A stretch of 64,000 nucleotides of DNA from Paralvinella palmiformis (lineage: Eukaryota; Annelida; Polychaeta; Terebellida; Alvinellidae): contig JAODUP010000713.1 of assembly GCA_025642065.1 (NCBI GenBank), positions 7,501 through 71,500 of the forward strand, written 5' to 3'. A model generated the notes under the pieces. It searched no databases. It saw only the letters and a list, made by a program, of their open reading frames with translations, and was not told the DNA's origin. Shown piece by piece: positions 22,416 through 34,689 of the stretch; positions within the stretch are counted from its first letter, which is position 1, and each line of letters starts with the position of its first letter. The position numbers and the translations under genes were made by a program.

Positions 22416-23641
22416 GCAATATATCACCTACTTCATGGACTCAGGTATCAATACTTATTATAATGATTGGCAAATAAACAAGTGACAAGGGATAATATCT
22501 TTGTAATGGTCAGTGTGTGTCTTCATCTCATATAAAATATTCCAAGTTATATTCAACAACCGCCTGTTCAGAATATTTTATAAACAGTTTCTGTGCCAAT
22601 AACTAAGTTGATATCAATCCAGACAGATGTAGATTAAATTAAATTATACAGAAAAAATAATTAAAATAAACAAAAACACGCAACTCTACAAATACCAAAT
22701 GTGTGCAGCGCCAATGGAATAACCGCTAGTCGTTAAACCTACACACCACTCGAACTAGTTAAAGATAACAAGTGGACTTGTATACTACAAATTACCCAAT
22801 TATGACCATTATAGATTAAAAACTTAGTAATAGAAATATATAAAACAAATAATTAAGTTTTTATTTTACTATAGACCATTGTTATTAACAGATATTTGTC
22901 ACCGATATCTCAAGACATGCACTCACCTTTATTGGTCTCTTTCTTACTAGCCGACATTAGGTATTATTAATCAGTGACCAATCAACTACGAGCTATATTT
23001 GACCAAACAATATCATTACTTGAATTGAAACAACCTTCTCATAAAAACCATTCAGTAAGATGGAAAACATTAATTAAGTATATAGAGCTATTACATAAAT
23101 ACTCATATACCGACAACTTTAGTGTATCTAAACACCACACAAATAAAAAAACTAATAGTCAGCGAAACAAAACATTAGAGGTCAATAAATATGTACAGAC
23201 TGACCAGCACTTTGTATGAATTGAACAGAATATAGAACAACAGCGGACAGTAATAAGTGAAATATGAATCTGATTGATTCTACGTTCTATTTTCCCATAA
23301 CAAGTAATATATAAAACGGCATTATTTATATATCGACCAGACGCTGAACGTGTCACTGTTTTATTTACCAAAGACAAATACCGTCCCTTCACGATATTTG
23401 TTTACATTTGGTAAATGTGAGACCTATAAGGATTTCCCGCGACAATTTAGCTAATAATTGATCGTCATACGAAGCCAGGTCACTTTTTACCACAAATTCA
23501 TGTTTAGTGTTGATTGCAAGACTTTGAACAGAACTGGATGTCATACTATTTAAGGACTTTTGTGGAGTCAACAAGTTAGAATAAACATAAAATAGTGTTC
23601 AATTACATACACAACCGAGAAAATATTCAGATTAATTAAGT
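22416..23641. other. No gene seen upstream of the plus-strand PAN gene
   Basis: AT-rich. This should include the promoter of the gene starting at 23642, but no TATA box with a clear position was found. Open frames at 22974-23219 (plus) and 23389-23574 (minus) have no recognisable domain. Confidence 0.45.
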
Positions 23642-24886
23642 ATGAATCAAGTTTTGGCGATATTTACTCTAATGATTCAAGGTAAGCATTAATAACGTTA
23701 TTTAAAACTTATTAAAATTAAACTTTAAACGGTTTGGTATATTATAGAACTTGACACTGAAACGAAAACGTTCAATGAAATATGGTAATTCAATAACCTT
23801 ATGTCGGTACAATTCGACTGTGAAATATCTTTTCTCAGATAAAAGCTAATACATTATACAAACAAAACAAAAAGCTAAATATACGATTCGTATAACCAAT
23901 TTTAATGCATTATTCCCTTTTTAATTATCCAGGATGGTTGGTACATGGCAGAGCATTATTTGAGAAACATTACAACAAACAACTGAATGTAACCGACTAC
24001 TCGACTAACTATCATGTTAAAGGAATATTAGAATGTGAAATGTTGTGTTTAGAAGATGGAGTCCAATGTTTAGCTGCTAATGTTTATTATGATGATCAAG
24101 AACACTATGATTGTCATCTGATTAATGACCTACCTGAAACTTACCTCGACTTGCTCCAGTTTAATGCTCGCGGCAAGTTCATCAGAAAGACAGGTAACTG
24201 CTGATGTAGAAACATCCATTGACGTGTACGCATATATTCAGATAACAGCTGAACATATCCAGAATATAGTACTCTGTTGTCCTAGAAACCAATGAGGGGT
24301 GTCGATGTGTATATTTATATATTAGAATAAATGGAAATTAGAGAAAACTGAAATAGATTTAGGAAGAAATATTTAAACTTGCTGAACCTACACTTAGAAT
24401 GTGTTTTATATCTCTAGATAAGACAGATCAGTGTAGAGTAATGTAACACAAACCTTCAGACTGGCATTCGATTACCAATTATCTTTGTGTTTAATTAATA
24501 TTTCCCAAGGGAGAGACCACTTCGGTAGATCACCGAGAAGTGAATAATTCTAAGGCTAAATAATTTACTAGGTGGGTAGGTTGTTGAGTGAGTGACTCAC
24601 TGAGTCAGTGAGTGAGTCAGTCAGTAAGTCAGCCATTCAGTCAATGCGTATTTTATTTATCATTAGCGCTGGTCAAATTTGTATTATATTGCCAATCACT
24701 GTGCTGTATATAGATTTAAGAGTTTTACGGTTGATGAGTTTAATTAATTAAAATATTATATTTTTCCAGATACGACAGATGAGTGTAACTCAGATCCTTG
24801 TCATAATGATGGTACATGTGTTGATGTCGGAGTAACTTATCGATGTCAATGTTCTTATCCTTATAGTGGTGTCAACTGTGATATAG
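23642..24886 (+). CDS. Secreted PAN-EGF protein gene, 5' half of the FReD gene family (3 exons)
   Basis: Exon 1 (23642-23681) encodes MNQVLAIFTLMIQ, a short hydrophobic signal-peptide-like start, and ends in phase 1 before gtaagc. Exon 2 (23933-24193, acceptor ttatccag, donor gtaact, 261 nt) encodes a PAN/apple-like domain with four cysteines (ECEMLC, GVQC, YDCHL). Exon 3 (24770-24886, acceptor tttttccag, donor gtaggt, 117 nt) encodes a full EGF domain with DTTDECNSDPCHNDGTC and the VGVTY loop missing in the 6.2 kb copy. All three join in frame. No further EGF or FReD exon is recognisable downstream. Reading through the last donor gives only GRFI and a stop, so the gene either ends there or is a truncated duplicate. 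Confidence 0.82.
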
Positions 24887-24889
24887 GTA

Positions 24890-25698
24890 GGTTTATTTAG
24901 CGAAAGGTAGTGTGTGTGCGTGTGTATGTGTGCGTGTGCACGCGTATACGTATGTATGCATGTGTGTGTGTGTGTTGCAGGAGTGGGTGTGTTACTATAT
25001 CCATGCACATATACGTGCTTATATGTGTGCATATTTACATACACGTTTTAAGATATGAGGGTACAATCTAGTCGACACTTTCAATGCAAAATGCCACTTC
25101 CTGCATCATCTAAGTGACTCAAAATCGTGATTACGTCATGCTTACTTTGCTTCATTAATTCCCCATTTACAAAATGACAGACTATTATAAAAAGTTTCTA
25201 TTCACATTGATGTCTCTTAATAATCTATTTCATCGTACATCAGTGACATATTGATCTCATTTGACAATACATGATTACTGCGTTCAGATAATTAACACAA
25301 TCTGGTAATACCGTTAACATCACATACCAAAGACGATATAGTATGTGATTTATTTATTTATCCTCAGTGACAGTGACATCTTGGATGTTTCGTTGTCGTA
25401 CGAATCCCTAAAGAACCATCTGACAAATACAAAGTCTTTGATTTAATTTGAACTCTGACATAGATATTTCTAGTCCAGTCCTCTGACCTTTTACCCTATT
25501 GGAATGTATGATATATGGCATGTGCCATATCAACTCATAATTTGTGGAATGCTGTAGGAGCTAATATTCAAATATATTCAAGTCTGATCATGTTTAAATA
25601 AAATACGAAAGTATAATTATTCAAGGAATATAAGATAACAAGGAATAAATTAATTATGGTACTTATGGACCTTGGAGTATGATACAACATAGCTAAAT
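24890..25698. other. No gene seen; GT-rich tract
   Basis: A GT/CG-rich dinucleotide tract lies at 24908-24975. Beyond it no exon of the PAN/EGF/FReD type was found on either strand. Confidence 0.5.
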
Positions 25699-25700
25699 AC

Positions 25701-25734
<34 letters not shown>

Positions 25735-25758
25735 CATCATCATCATCATCATCATCAA

Positions 25759-25807
<49 letters not shown>

Positions 25808-25836
25808 GTTGTTGTTGTTTTTATTATAATAATATT

Positions 25837-25867
<31 letters not shown>

Positions 25868-25868
25868 G
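25699..25868. repeat. Triplet array: (ATT)n, (ATC)n, (ATT)n, (GTT)n, (AAT)n
   Basis: Related triplets succeed one another over 170 bp. The final AAT part is directly followed by the 3' side of a LINE fragment, so part of the array probably derives from the LINE's (ATT)n tail. Confidence 0.95.
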
Positions 25869-26385
25869 GTCTGTAAAATCCCATTATAAGATTCAAACGA
25901 TACTCATTCATTACTGGTGAAAGCAACCTTTCCCTTGTACAGGTGTGTTTTCAGATTAGAATTAAAAACTTATTCTACAAATTGTTGGGCTGCAACACTA
26001 AACGCAGAGACAGAGGCACCTGAATTTAATTTGTAAATGGATACGCTGTCTAACAGGTAGTCAATGTAGATTTTGAAGAATTGGTGTGATATGATCATAT
26101 CTTCGACTATTTATCACTATGCAAGCTGCACTATTCTGAATTCACTGAAGGCAGTTGATATTATATGTCATATAACAGGGAGTTACAATAGTCTATACCA
26201 GATGTAACAAAGCCACGGACGACAGTTACAAGTGTTTCTTCTGTTAAAAGTGTTTTTAAACAGTGGATGTTCTTAAGATGGTAGTAGACAGGTCGGCATA
26301 CTGATGTGACATGTTTATACATGTTAATACATTGGTCAAAAATAACCCCCATGTTTTTTACTGACCCAATAGGGATTGTTAGACA
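25869..26385 (-). pseudogene. LINE fragment of the 16.4-18.7 kb family
   Basis: Minus-strand LINE sequence closely parallels 16500-17110: MGVIFDQCINMYKHVTSVCR, then HCLKTLLTEETLVTVV, then SGIDYCNSLLYDI. Large internal stretches of the C-terminal part are deleted. The 5' end stops shortly after the cca-atagggattg motif near 26380. Confidence 0.9.
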
Positions 26386-26746
26386 GAGGCAATTGAATTA
26401 CAGACAACCAGATATTAAAAGTGAATCGACGACCAGAATTACAAATATTGCTGATAAATATGATTGAATTTGGATAGTTTTTAGAGCTAACGTTCAATAT
26501 ATCAAGATGTCAAATGTCACTGTAAGCCTATATCTACGGTGACAAACCAACTGTTTATGATGAAGTAAAGGTGTTTGCTTGAATTGTGTAGTTACTTTTA
26601 TCTCTCATGAGCATCTCTGATTAAGCTCTTAATTAAATATAACCCTATACATTATGTATTTTAAACTACTCGGTGATTCTAACCTCAGGAATTCTTGCTG
26701 GTGCATGAATCTCATTTCTATCTATTATTATTATTATTATTATTAT

Positions 26747-26793
<47 letters not shown>

Positions 26794-26894
26794 TCCTCAT
26801 CGATATAGGCCCTATGTAGATTTTCACGTTTAGTAATTTCATGTTTACCAAACACCAAAGTCTTAACAAAACATAAATGTCTCAATCTAACTTA
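26386..26894. other. No gene seen; contains (ATT)n(AGT)n at 26727-26793
   Basis: Unremarkable AT-rich sequence around a compound triplet array in which ATT changes to AGT. Confidence 0.6.
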
Positions 26895-27300
26895 TTTGAT
26901 TAACAAATCCTACACGTATCACAGGATATATAAAACAATCCTACATATATCACAGGATATATTAAATCAGTCCTACACGTATCACTAGATATATTAATAA
27001 CAATCCTACACGTATCACAGGATATATTAAACATCCTATACGTATCACAGGATATATTAAAACAACCCTACACGTATCACAGGATATATTCAAAACAATC
27101 CTACACGTATCACAGGATATATTAAAACAATCCTACACGTATCACAGGATATATTAAAACAATCCTAAATGTATCACAGGATATATTAAAACAACCCTAC
27201 ACGTATCACAGGATATATTCAAAACAATCCTCCGTGTACAGGATTATGTTATCCAAGTGATCAATATTTAAAACAATCCTAAATGCATCACAGGATATAT
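26895..27300 (+). repeat. ~32-bp minisatellite, about 12 copies
   Basis: Unit of the form cctacacgtatcacaggat followed by atattaaaacaat. Units vary by small indels around the A run; the last ones near 27240-27300 are degenerate. Noncoding. Confidence 0.92.
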
Positions 27301-27302
27301 TA

Positions 27303-28512
27303 TGCTACTGTTACTAATTTCTCTTTTCTGTGGGTAGAGATTGCATGTTTCCAAGTGAGTGCATTCATTCTAAGAAACTCTAGAACTGTATATTCCGTGC
27401 ACTTGTATTTAAATAACTATAGCAGGCAAAGTACGCTCTTAAAACATTATAAGCAATTATGGCTCAGGAATAGAAACACTGCATGGCATCTTGAGCGGTG
27501 GCATTGGACACGGTTCGTGTGGTTGGTGTGTTTTATATAACAACTTTAGTTGTATATAAAATTCACATTAGTTAGTAAGGAAGTAAGTAAGTAATTTTAT
27601 TGGATGATATATACAGTAACGTTATTACATATCTATATCACATAATATTATATGTAGAACATAATTGATTATACTAGGAGGCGCAGTGGCCTAAAAGTTA
27701 AACATTTAATTGTCTATGTCCGCTGTACAAGCGCGCTGATTAGGGCCATAGCTTTACATAATACAGTGTAATATAGTACAAAATATTACACAACATATTT
27801 AATTTTAAATGACTTTGTTCATTTGAGTTCGTAAGATATTTCTTTAAAAGATGTTACAACCTCAACTGTTTTATTGTTTCTGGCAGTTTGTACCATATTT
27901 CAGGTGCTAAATAAATACACATCTTTGATAAAAATGCTGTTTTTCTTTATTGTATGTGTCGCTGGTGAAGGTGTCTTGTTTCATGCGAATGAACATGTCT
28001 ATTTACAGTGAGCATGGTCATTAGGGGATCTAGTAAAGAGATATTAGCTTGAGAATCTCTAGCTTCTTAAATAAGTGGGAATAGAATTATCTTTCTAGGG
28101 TCCAGTTATGTTCAGTTTGTATTATGGGATTCAAGGCTAGCTCTAGTCTGCTTGTCATAAATAACAATTAAACATGTTATTATAACAATATTTAGCAAAC
28201 CAGACATTGGGTCTTGGTTGAAAATGTTAACATGTAGTTTTAACAGTACCGAAGCTATGATGACATAGCCGTCTGCTTTTGTACAAATGTCAGTTTTCGA
28301 AAAGTAATTAAGCTATCAGTTTTAATAGTAGTTGCTTCATGATGCCTGCCTGTTTTACAAACTGACATTTGAAGACTTAGAATTGGGGTATAAAGTTTGT
28401 AGAGTATTCCTTTGAAGAAAGATACAGCAACTGAAACATAGCTATAGGGTTGCAGGTAATTAACATAAACATTCTCACAACTGGCGTGATTCGACATGGG
28501 TGTTTTAATTCC
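27303..28512 (+). repeat. Diverged R1 copy (X and Y parts) with an internal insertion
   Basis: 27303-27590 matches R1 block X (gtggcattggacacg, tgtgttttatataacaactt), and 28090-28512 continues R1 (ggtccagttatgttcag to actggcgtgattcgacatggg). The intervening ~500 bp has no R1 match and is probably a later insertion. The copy stops at a (CATGA)n array. Confidence 0.75.
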
Positions 28513-28515
28513 ATA

Positions 28516-28635
28516 CATGACATGACATGACATGACATGACATGACATGACATGACATGACATGACATGACATGACATGACATGACATGACATGACATGA
28601 CATGACATGACATGAATGACATGACATGACATGAC
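28516..28635. repeat. (CATGA)n microsatellite
   Basis: About 23 pentamer units with one phase slip at 28615. It adjoins the decayed EGF exon at 28652. Confidence 0.97.
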
Positions 28636-28651
28636 TAATGTATTAAAAGCC

Positions 28652-28766
28652 GATACAAGATGAGTGTAACTCAGATCCTTGTCATAATGATGGTACATGT
28701 GTTGATGTTGGAGTAACTTATCGATGTCAATGTTCTTATCCTTATAGTGGTGTCAACTGTGATACA
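28652..28766 (+). pseudogene. Orphan EGF exon copy, splice signals lost
   Basis: Nearly identical to the EGF exon at 24770-24886, including the VGVTY codons (ECNSDPCHNDGTC to SGVNCDT). The acceptor ccag has become gccg, two bases are missing in the first codons, and the donor gtaag is now aagtgtaa. It cannot be spliced as an exon. About 3.8 kb downstream of its intact relative. Confidence 0.9.
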
Positions 28767-28789
28767 AGTGTAATTTATTGTATATATAG

Positions 28790-28824
<35 letters not shown>

Positions 28825-29544
28825 AAAACTTATTGCAATGAATCAATAAATGATACCTATATATTATATACCACTGACTACACCTGGTTTAGTTTAATTA
28901 TTATCGTTATGTTATATCTTATTTCTAGTTGGCAGCTCGTTCGGATTTCCTTTTATCGGATAAGAAGATTGACAACAATTGTTTAATTTTGATCAGTTAT
29001 GAGGAGGATGACAAAGACAAAACGAAGTAAACACACACCTATTTTATTTGGGATCAGTTATAAGAAGGACGACACAGATAAAAAGGGGTAAACAATCACC
29101 TGTTTTATTTGGGATCAGTAATAACCTTCCACACACTTGGAAGATTACATAATTGATCTAATCTGTTATTATTTCAACATGATATCAATTCTATTTTGTT
29201 GTTCCATTTTCCGGTTATGATTTTATTGTGAAATAAACTTGACGGAGGTCGGAGATATTAAATTGGTTGTTTATTATATTGTTAGCGCATCAATCAAATG
29301 AACATTAATATGAACGCGCACGCACACATATTGAATTAATATGTCGTCTCGAGAACCCGAAATTTGGGATAAGAGAAGAGCGCATTTTGTCGATTTATCG
29401 ATGACAATAAAGATGAAAGAAAGTTATCACAACAATCTCATTTCTATAATTAGACTATCTAGCTCCATTGTTTAGAAAATGTTATATGAGCAGGTTATAA
29501 GTGTATGGTCTCTTGAAAACTTTCACATGTTTAAGAGCTTTCGT
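28767..29544. other. No gene seen
   Basis: Contains a short (TA)n at 28790-28820. A 12-base match (ggcagctcgttc, 28931) to FReD exon 3 is too short to call a decayed exon. Confidence 0.45.
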
Positions 29545-29566
29545 TTTATTATTATTATTATTATTA

Positions 29567-29604
<38 letters not shown>

Positions 29605-29605
29605 C
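29545..29605. repeat. (TTA)n array
   Basis: Triplet run immediately 5' of the hammerhead-bearing repeat. Confidence 0.95.
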
Positions 29606-29960
29606 AACCAAACCAACGTTAGACATTCTATGCAACCTGATGAAGACTTGAATAGGTCGAAACCGGTCGTTACTATTGGGTTGAGTCGTGTTATATCGCT
29701 GCTATTAGTATTAATCTGAATTTATTCTGATTTATGCTTATATTATTCATACATTATTCATACTGTGTATTAATATTTTATTTTTCCATTTTGGGCTTAA
29801 TCTTTCTTGGCCGTAGTGTTCGGCACAAAGCCTGGTTTTGTTTTAATCATAGTTTCTTTTTTATATTTAGATTATCCTCTTCTGGATTATTTTAGAAATT
29901 AGTTTTTTTCTTTTCTTTTTCTCTAATTTTAACGGTAATTAATTATACTTGCAATTATGT
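29606..29960 (+). mobile_element. Hammerhead-bearing repeat, copy 1 (Penelope-like remnant?)
   Basis: The inverse complement lies at about 40190-40495, nearly identical over ~300 bp. It includes the ribozyme-like core and a shared stretch ending in cctcttctggattatttta. No reverse transcriptase or GIY-YIG coding sequence is present. Penelope-like elements are known to carry hammerhead motifs in their terminal repeats, which is the basis for the tentative assignment. Confidence 0.55.
29632..29675 (+). ncRNA. Hammerhead ribozyme-like motif
   Basis: CTGATGA (29637-29643) and GAAA (29659-29662) flank a stem II of GACTT/AGGTC closed by a GAAT loop. Stem III is the minimal ACC/GGT with no loop, followed by C at the expected cleavage site. 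The next bases GTTAC pair with GCAAC just before CTGATGA (4 of 5) as stem I. This is the type I topology with very short stem III known from Penelope-like elements. One extra A after CTGATGA departs from the textbook core, so catalytic activity is uncertain. Confidence 0.6.
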
Positions 29961-30056
29961 TTTTTTTAAATCAGTTTGGAATTATAATTGTTGTTTGAAT
30001 GAAAGTATAACACCTGTGCCAGCGCCTTAACTATCTTTATAAAAACACACACATAC

Positions 30057-30103
<47 letters not shown>

Positions 30104-30222
30104 AGGACAACCAATTATATGCTTTAAGAACAAGAAAAACAAACACATATGTTATTTATCTAATATGAGCAGCTGTTTAAAACATATATCACCGAAAATG
30201 AATCGCTGTTTATCTAACTTAC
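29961..30222. other. Spacer with (CA)n(TA)n, shared inverted with 38985-39106
   Basis: Bases 30100-30222 are the inverse complement of 38985-39106, the intron following a PAN exon copy. A CA/TA array at 30042-30100 lies where the opposite copy carries a ~1.07-kb R1 unit. The preceding cctgtgccagcgcctta resembles the R1 end, so an R1 copy may have been here and lost. Confidence 0.6.
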
Positions 30223-30316
30223 CTGTCTTCCCAATGAACATGCCGCGAGCATTAAACTGGAGCAAGTCGAAGTTCTTTTCAGGTAAGTCATTAATCAGAT
30301 GACAATGATAATGTTG
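30223..30316 (-). pseudogene. 3' part of a PAN exon, truncated
   Basis: Minus strand: the last ~94 bases of the PAN exon (HLINDLPEK to FNARGMFIGKTG) with an intact gtaag donor. The exon is cut at 30316, where AB block B begins. Closest to the exon copy at 38723-38984. Confidence 0.88.
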
Positions 30317-31772
30317 CTCGCTTCAGTGAGTCCATACTGAGTTAGTGTACATTCTATTTGTTATGAACAAACTGTAATGTTTGTTAACACGCTGAGGCTA
30401 TATATAGGGCTTGAATTTTCACTTAGGTTAGAGAAGAACTTCGACGCCAGACCAGTCGGACGTGTATTGATACTTGGTTCATGTAGGTAGGATTTATTTA
30501 GTTATTCGAACCCAGAATAAAGCTGAGGTCAGCATCTGAGGTGTCGAAATGCTTTATATACAGGTTTCTTTTGGACCACAGAAAATTACTGTTGAATGTA
30601 AACTGTGGTGTCAAAATAGTTTATGATATGTATGTAGCAGGTCACCATTGAACCACACGCACGTGTTGTTTGTTGCGAGCTGTGGTATCAAATGGTATGT
30701 TTTTACGTGCTTCCGCTTTTTGTACGTAGCCTGCATGTAGCCGCTCTCCTGTGGGCGTGACATATTTGTCGCGTACGAAAAGCAAATTAGCTGGTTCCCA
30801 CAGGCTGATGAGTAGACCAGACACATGCTTAGGTATACGCACACATTTATCAATATGTGGAGGTATGGAACATTTTATTTTTAGATTAATGTATGTATAG
30901 TTGTATTTAGATTTATGGAGATAGGTTTCGAAGGATGTTTAGATATGTTGATGCTCTGTGCCTGTTGCCTCTTACTATGTACCCTAAAACGCACATTGCC
31001 CGTGCCAGACATCTTATCTATTTCCATCCAGATTCCTTATTACACCAATGTAAGAAAGTTATGTCGTTATTACAACATGTTTGAGTTTATTAGCTTTGTT
31101 ATGTATAATGTAGAATCTACATTGTTGTCCTCTTATGTGGTCTGGCGAAACGACCTATTAATTCATACAATGCTGCTTGATGGATGTATACTCCTGGAGT
31201 CGTTTGTTACTCCGGCAGGTATCTCCATTGGTATTAAGCTGCAGACAGAGTTTTTCCCATATTATGAGTAATTAGATTACACTGATATAGGAAATTTGTT
31301 AAATGTATAGCTATTATAATCCCGACGTGTCATTCGCAGTATCGGAGATCTGCCTGAAATCCGCTGTTCTCGACCATGGGTCAAATAGATCAAGTGGATA
31401 GGCGCTTTAATTTAGATCCCACCACACCTAACTGCATATACTTAGGGACGCTAAATTAAGCGTGAATGAACGTTCCCTTAGTGATGAACGGAAACGTATG
31501 AGGGTTAGCTGTTAGGTTCGAGTAAATCATAGTATTTACTCAGGTTTGAGACGATATTTCGTTCTAGTCCAGTAATAATCCATTGTGCGGTATTGCTACT
31601 TTGTTAATATTTTAGTTAAATCGCTTCAGTCAGTCCATACTGAGTGAGTGTAGATTCTCTTTGTTATGATGAACAAACTGTAATATTTGTATTTAGATTT
31701 ATGGAGGTAGGTTTCGAAGGATGTTTAGATATGTTGATGCTCTGTGCCTGTTGCCTCTTACTATGTACCCTA

Positions 31773-31774
<2 letters not shown>
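30317..31774 (+). repeat. AB repeat array (B, A, deleted B, truncated A')
   Basis: B (30320-30850) is followed by A (30850-31620), a B cut down to ~60 bp (31620-31690) and A' (31690-31774). Matches 9592-10988 at high identity. A has a ~50-bp additional segment at about 31390-31440. The 118-codon ORF at 30915-31271 corresponds to the one at 9664. Confidence 0.82.

Positions 31775-31866
<92 letters not shown>
31775..31866. repeat. (CA)n(TA)n array ending an A' unit
   Basis: Same site and same order of dinucleotides as at 10989-11085, again after a taccctaaaa motif, here with about 15 CA and about 30 TA units. Confidence 0.97.
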
Positions 31867-31869
<3 letters not shown>

Positions 31870-32515
31870 AACACATACAAACACACACATACACACTACT
31901 TCATGGGATATCTGCTGTCCGGTTGAGGTTTTAACTGATCTATTTATAATATGAATGTGACCAGTAGGTCACATAGATACTTTATTATATATGTTGACAC
32001 ACAAGTCACATACATATTGTATTATACACTGTGAACCATACGTCATATAGATAGTAACATTCATATTTTATTTTATTTTGTTGATGGAATTAGTCAATTA
32101 TCAGGTTTTTGTTTGTCAGAGGGAGAATATTTTGAGAATATTTCCTATTATAGTTGATTACATACCGAAGTTTGTTTCCTATTTTAGGATTTAATAAATA
32201 TTTATGTAATTAATTAATTCAAATTAAAGTCATAATTTTACTAGATGATGTACTAGATTCCACAAGTTCATAAGATTAGATAAAGAGCTCATCTAAGTGT
32301 CATCTTCAGATATTATTTCACAAATCGGAAACGAATATTAGAAGATGTAATTTTCATTTTTAATTAAAATTATGTTTAAATATTAACGTTGATTCAATGT
32401 TGAGATAATATCCATCATTACGTGGATTTAACTTTCAAATAAAACTAATTTGTATTGTGTATTAGTAATTATATATCAATGTGTTATAAATATGTCTGAT
32501 TGATAACAACAATAA
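31867..32515. other. No gene seen
   Basis: AT-rich sequence following the A' array. Confidence 0.5.
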
Positions 32516-33060
32516 CACCTACTACTATTACTACTACTACTACTACTTTTGCTACTACTACTACTACTTCTACTACTAATAATAATAATAGATTTAACCC
32601 ACGGCCATAACTAACAAAATTTACAATAAATATATCATCTTAATCGAGACACAGGTATCTGAATTAGCAGCTGACTGGATGACCTCTGTATTGAAGATCT
32701 TTTCTAATTGATATAATTTCATATTCAAGTTCAATGCTACCGATTGATTTATAATTGTTAGTAAATCTTTGAAATAGATATGGTTTTTGCAGGTAGAAAT
32801 ATTTTTAAGGATTGAAACTAATTTAGTATTTGTCATTATGCAAAAGGTATTATGGACCATTCTATATTCACAAAAGGTGGTTGATGTTATAATCAAATAT
32901 GTCTTACAAGAGGGAGTTAAAGTGTCAAGTTTATCTTGGACAATGGATAATCTTAAGATGACACTAGACAGCAGACATTCACTCTAATACAGTAGTCATA
33001 CTAATATATTTATCAAAATAATCACTAAGGACTAACTGTGATTAATAATGGATTCATCAG
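32516..33060 (-). pseudogene. Heavily decayed LINE fragment next to (TAC)n
   Basis: After a (TAC)n/(TAA)n array (32518-32590), sequence such as cgagacacaggtatctgaat and gctgactggatgacct parallels 16620-16680 of the LINE at 16.4-18.7 kb. Later, gttataatcaaatatgtc with gggagtta parallels 16890-16925. Too decayed for an ORF. Confidence 0.7.
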
Positions 33061-34680
33061 AATATAATGCTGGTATTTGTTTTAAAATCCTACAACAATC
33101 TGGTAAAACCTTTAGAACATCTTCCGTCTGACGGTACTTGTCGTACGTCGATCGTCATTGAACCAGCGTTCAATCATTCACTGAATGTTCCTCAACACAC
33201 GTGTAAATATTGTAAGTAAATTTTGGCTCACACTGGGTCAAATCTGAGGAGCCAATATCCCTCAGCAAGCCGTAAAACGGAACATATTTTATGTCACACT
33301 TGTCTGTGTTTTGTTGCCAATTGTAAACAAAGTATTGGTAGACTCTTATTTAATATTCTCTCGAATTCATTTAGTACTCGCTACACGGGCTTAGGTTTTG
33401 TTTATAAATAAATAAACATTCGATCGATTAATTACCCTAATGTAAAATATAACAGAATATATGTAGCAGTTTCTGTGTTTAATTAAAATATGACACATGG
33501 GGGGGGGGAGATTCAATGATGAATTTGTATGAACAGTTTAATATTATTTTAAAATACTCAGAATGTCCGAAAGTTAATATTATTTTGTTTTACACATCTG
33601 CAATCTATAGCCTGTTGCTTTCGTTTCACGACTGATTCTATTAATATAACAATTATATAAAACATACTAGGAAACTCTCTTCCCATTTGATTACAAATTT
33701 CAAACAGTAGATGCCCGCTGTCAGTACGGATTGTTAGCGAGATTCTGGCTAATATATCCATGTCTATTTGGTGTACGTGGTGCTGGTGTCGGGAATTTGA
33801 TTGTAGGTATAATTTTGCATGCAACACGTGATGCTCTTTGCCGCATGATCTACAATTAAATATTTTCAATTCTGTATTTTTTAGATCCCAAGATGAGACA
33901 TGTATATTTTTATTGATGCACAAAAGAAGAAACTGTCAAAACAGAAATAACAGAAGGTTTTGGAGATTTAGTGTACAAGTTTATTAAGCTAACTAAATTT
34001 ACTAGACAAATTAAACAACAAAATCTTCCGAATCAAAAACCATCGCTATCCTCAGATGATACAACTACCACTTCGTTCACTTCAAGGTCAAAATATATTC
34101 ATCATAACTTTGAGGTCACAGAGGTGTCACAAGCTTACTCAACTAGCAGCTGTCTAATTACTGATCTCACTCTGTCTGTAAACTGTATTGTTATCTCTAC
34201 TGCAAATGTTATTTTAAAAGACAATATCAGTTTGAAACAATTGCTACAAATAAACAAGTAGTGTACAATGATGAAATGATTCAGTTTGTAAAAAATTAAT
34301 AAAGAAAAAAGGAACAGAATTGTGGCTCGATTTCTTTGCTGATAATGTGGAATTATTTTATTAATGGTCAACTAGCAAGATACTGTACGTAAGCTCAATG
34401 GTGAGAAATCGGTTATTGTATTGACCATCAATAGGGTCAGTTTATTGTTTTGATTGTAAACTATTTACTATTAAAATTTCTTCGTATTTTGTTAAATCAG
34501 AATAGATCATCGGACGAAATACTATTGTAATTGATCATCATGAATATACTTAATTCGTAGATAAGGTTTATATTTGGTACATTAGTTGGAAAAACTAATT
34601 ATTGGGAACATATACTGAGGCGAGTCATGACTGGTATTCATGCGTTACCTGAATGTGACATGGCTTTTCGGTGAAGAGAA
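33061..34680. other. 1.6 kb without a convincing gene
   Basis: Two ORFs stand out by length, 33558-33923 (minus, 121 codons, with a CRSCGKEHH stretch) and 33971-34261 (plus, 96 codons, Ser/Thr-rich). Neither shows a recognisable family pattern or splice context. Confidence 0.4.
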
Positions 34681-34689
34681 GAAAGATGT

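Noticed and set aside
22138..22477. Overlapping ORFs on both strands as coding
   Set aside because: Produced by a 39-bp (multiple of three) tandem unit; nothing supports transcription.
26895..27300. CRISPR-like array (regular ~32-bp repeats)
   Set aside because: Units are directly contiguous without unique spacers, in a eukaryotic setting; it is a minisatellite.
28377..28698. Cys/His-rich ORF with MSCHV repeats
   Set aside because: Translation of the (CATGA)n microsatellite and a shadow of the decayed EGF exon.
28928..28975. Decayed FReD exon 3 after the orphan EGF exon
   Set aside because: Only a 12-base identity (ggcagctcgttc); the following sequence does not keep the FReD pattern.
33558..33923. 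121-codon minus ORF with CRSCGKEHH as a zinc-binding protein
   Set aside because: A single CxxC with nearby histidines is not enough, and no second motif or exon context was found.
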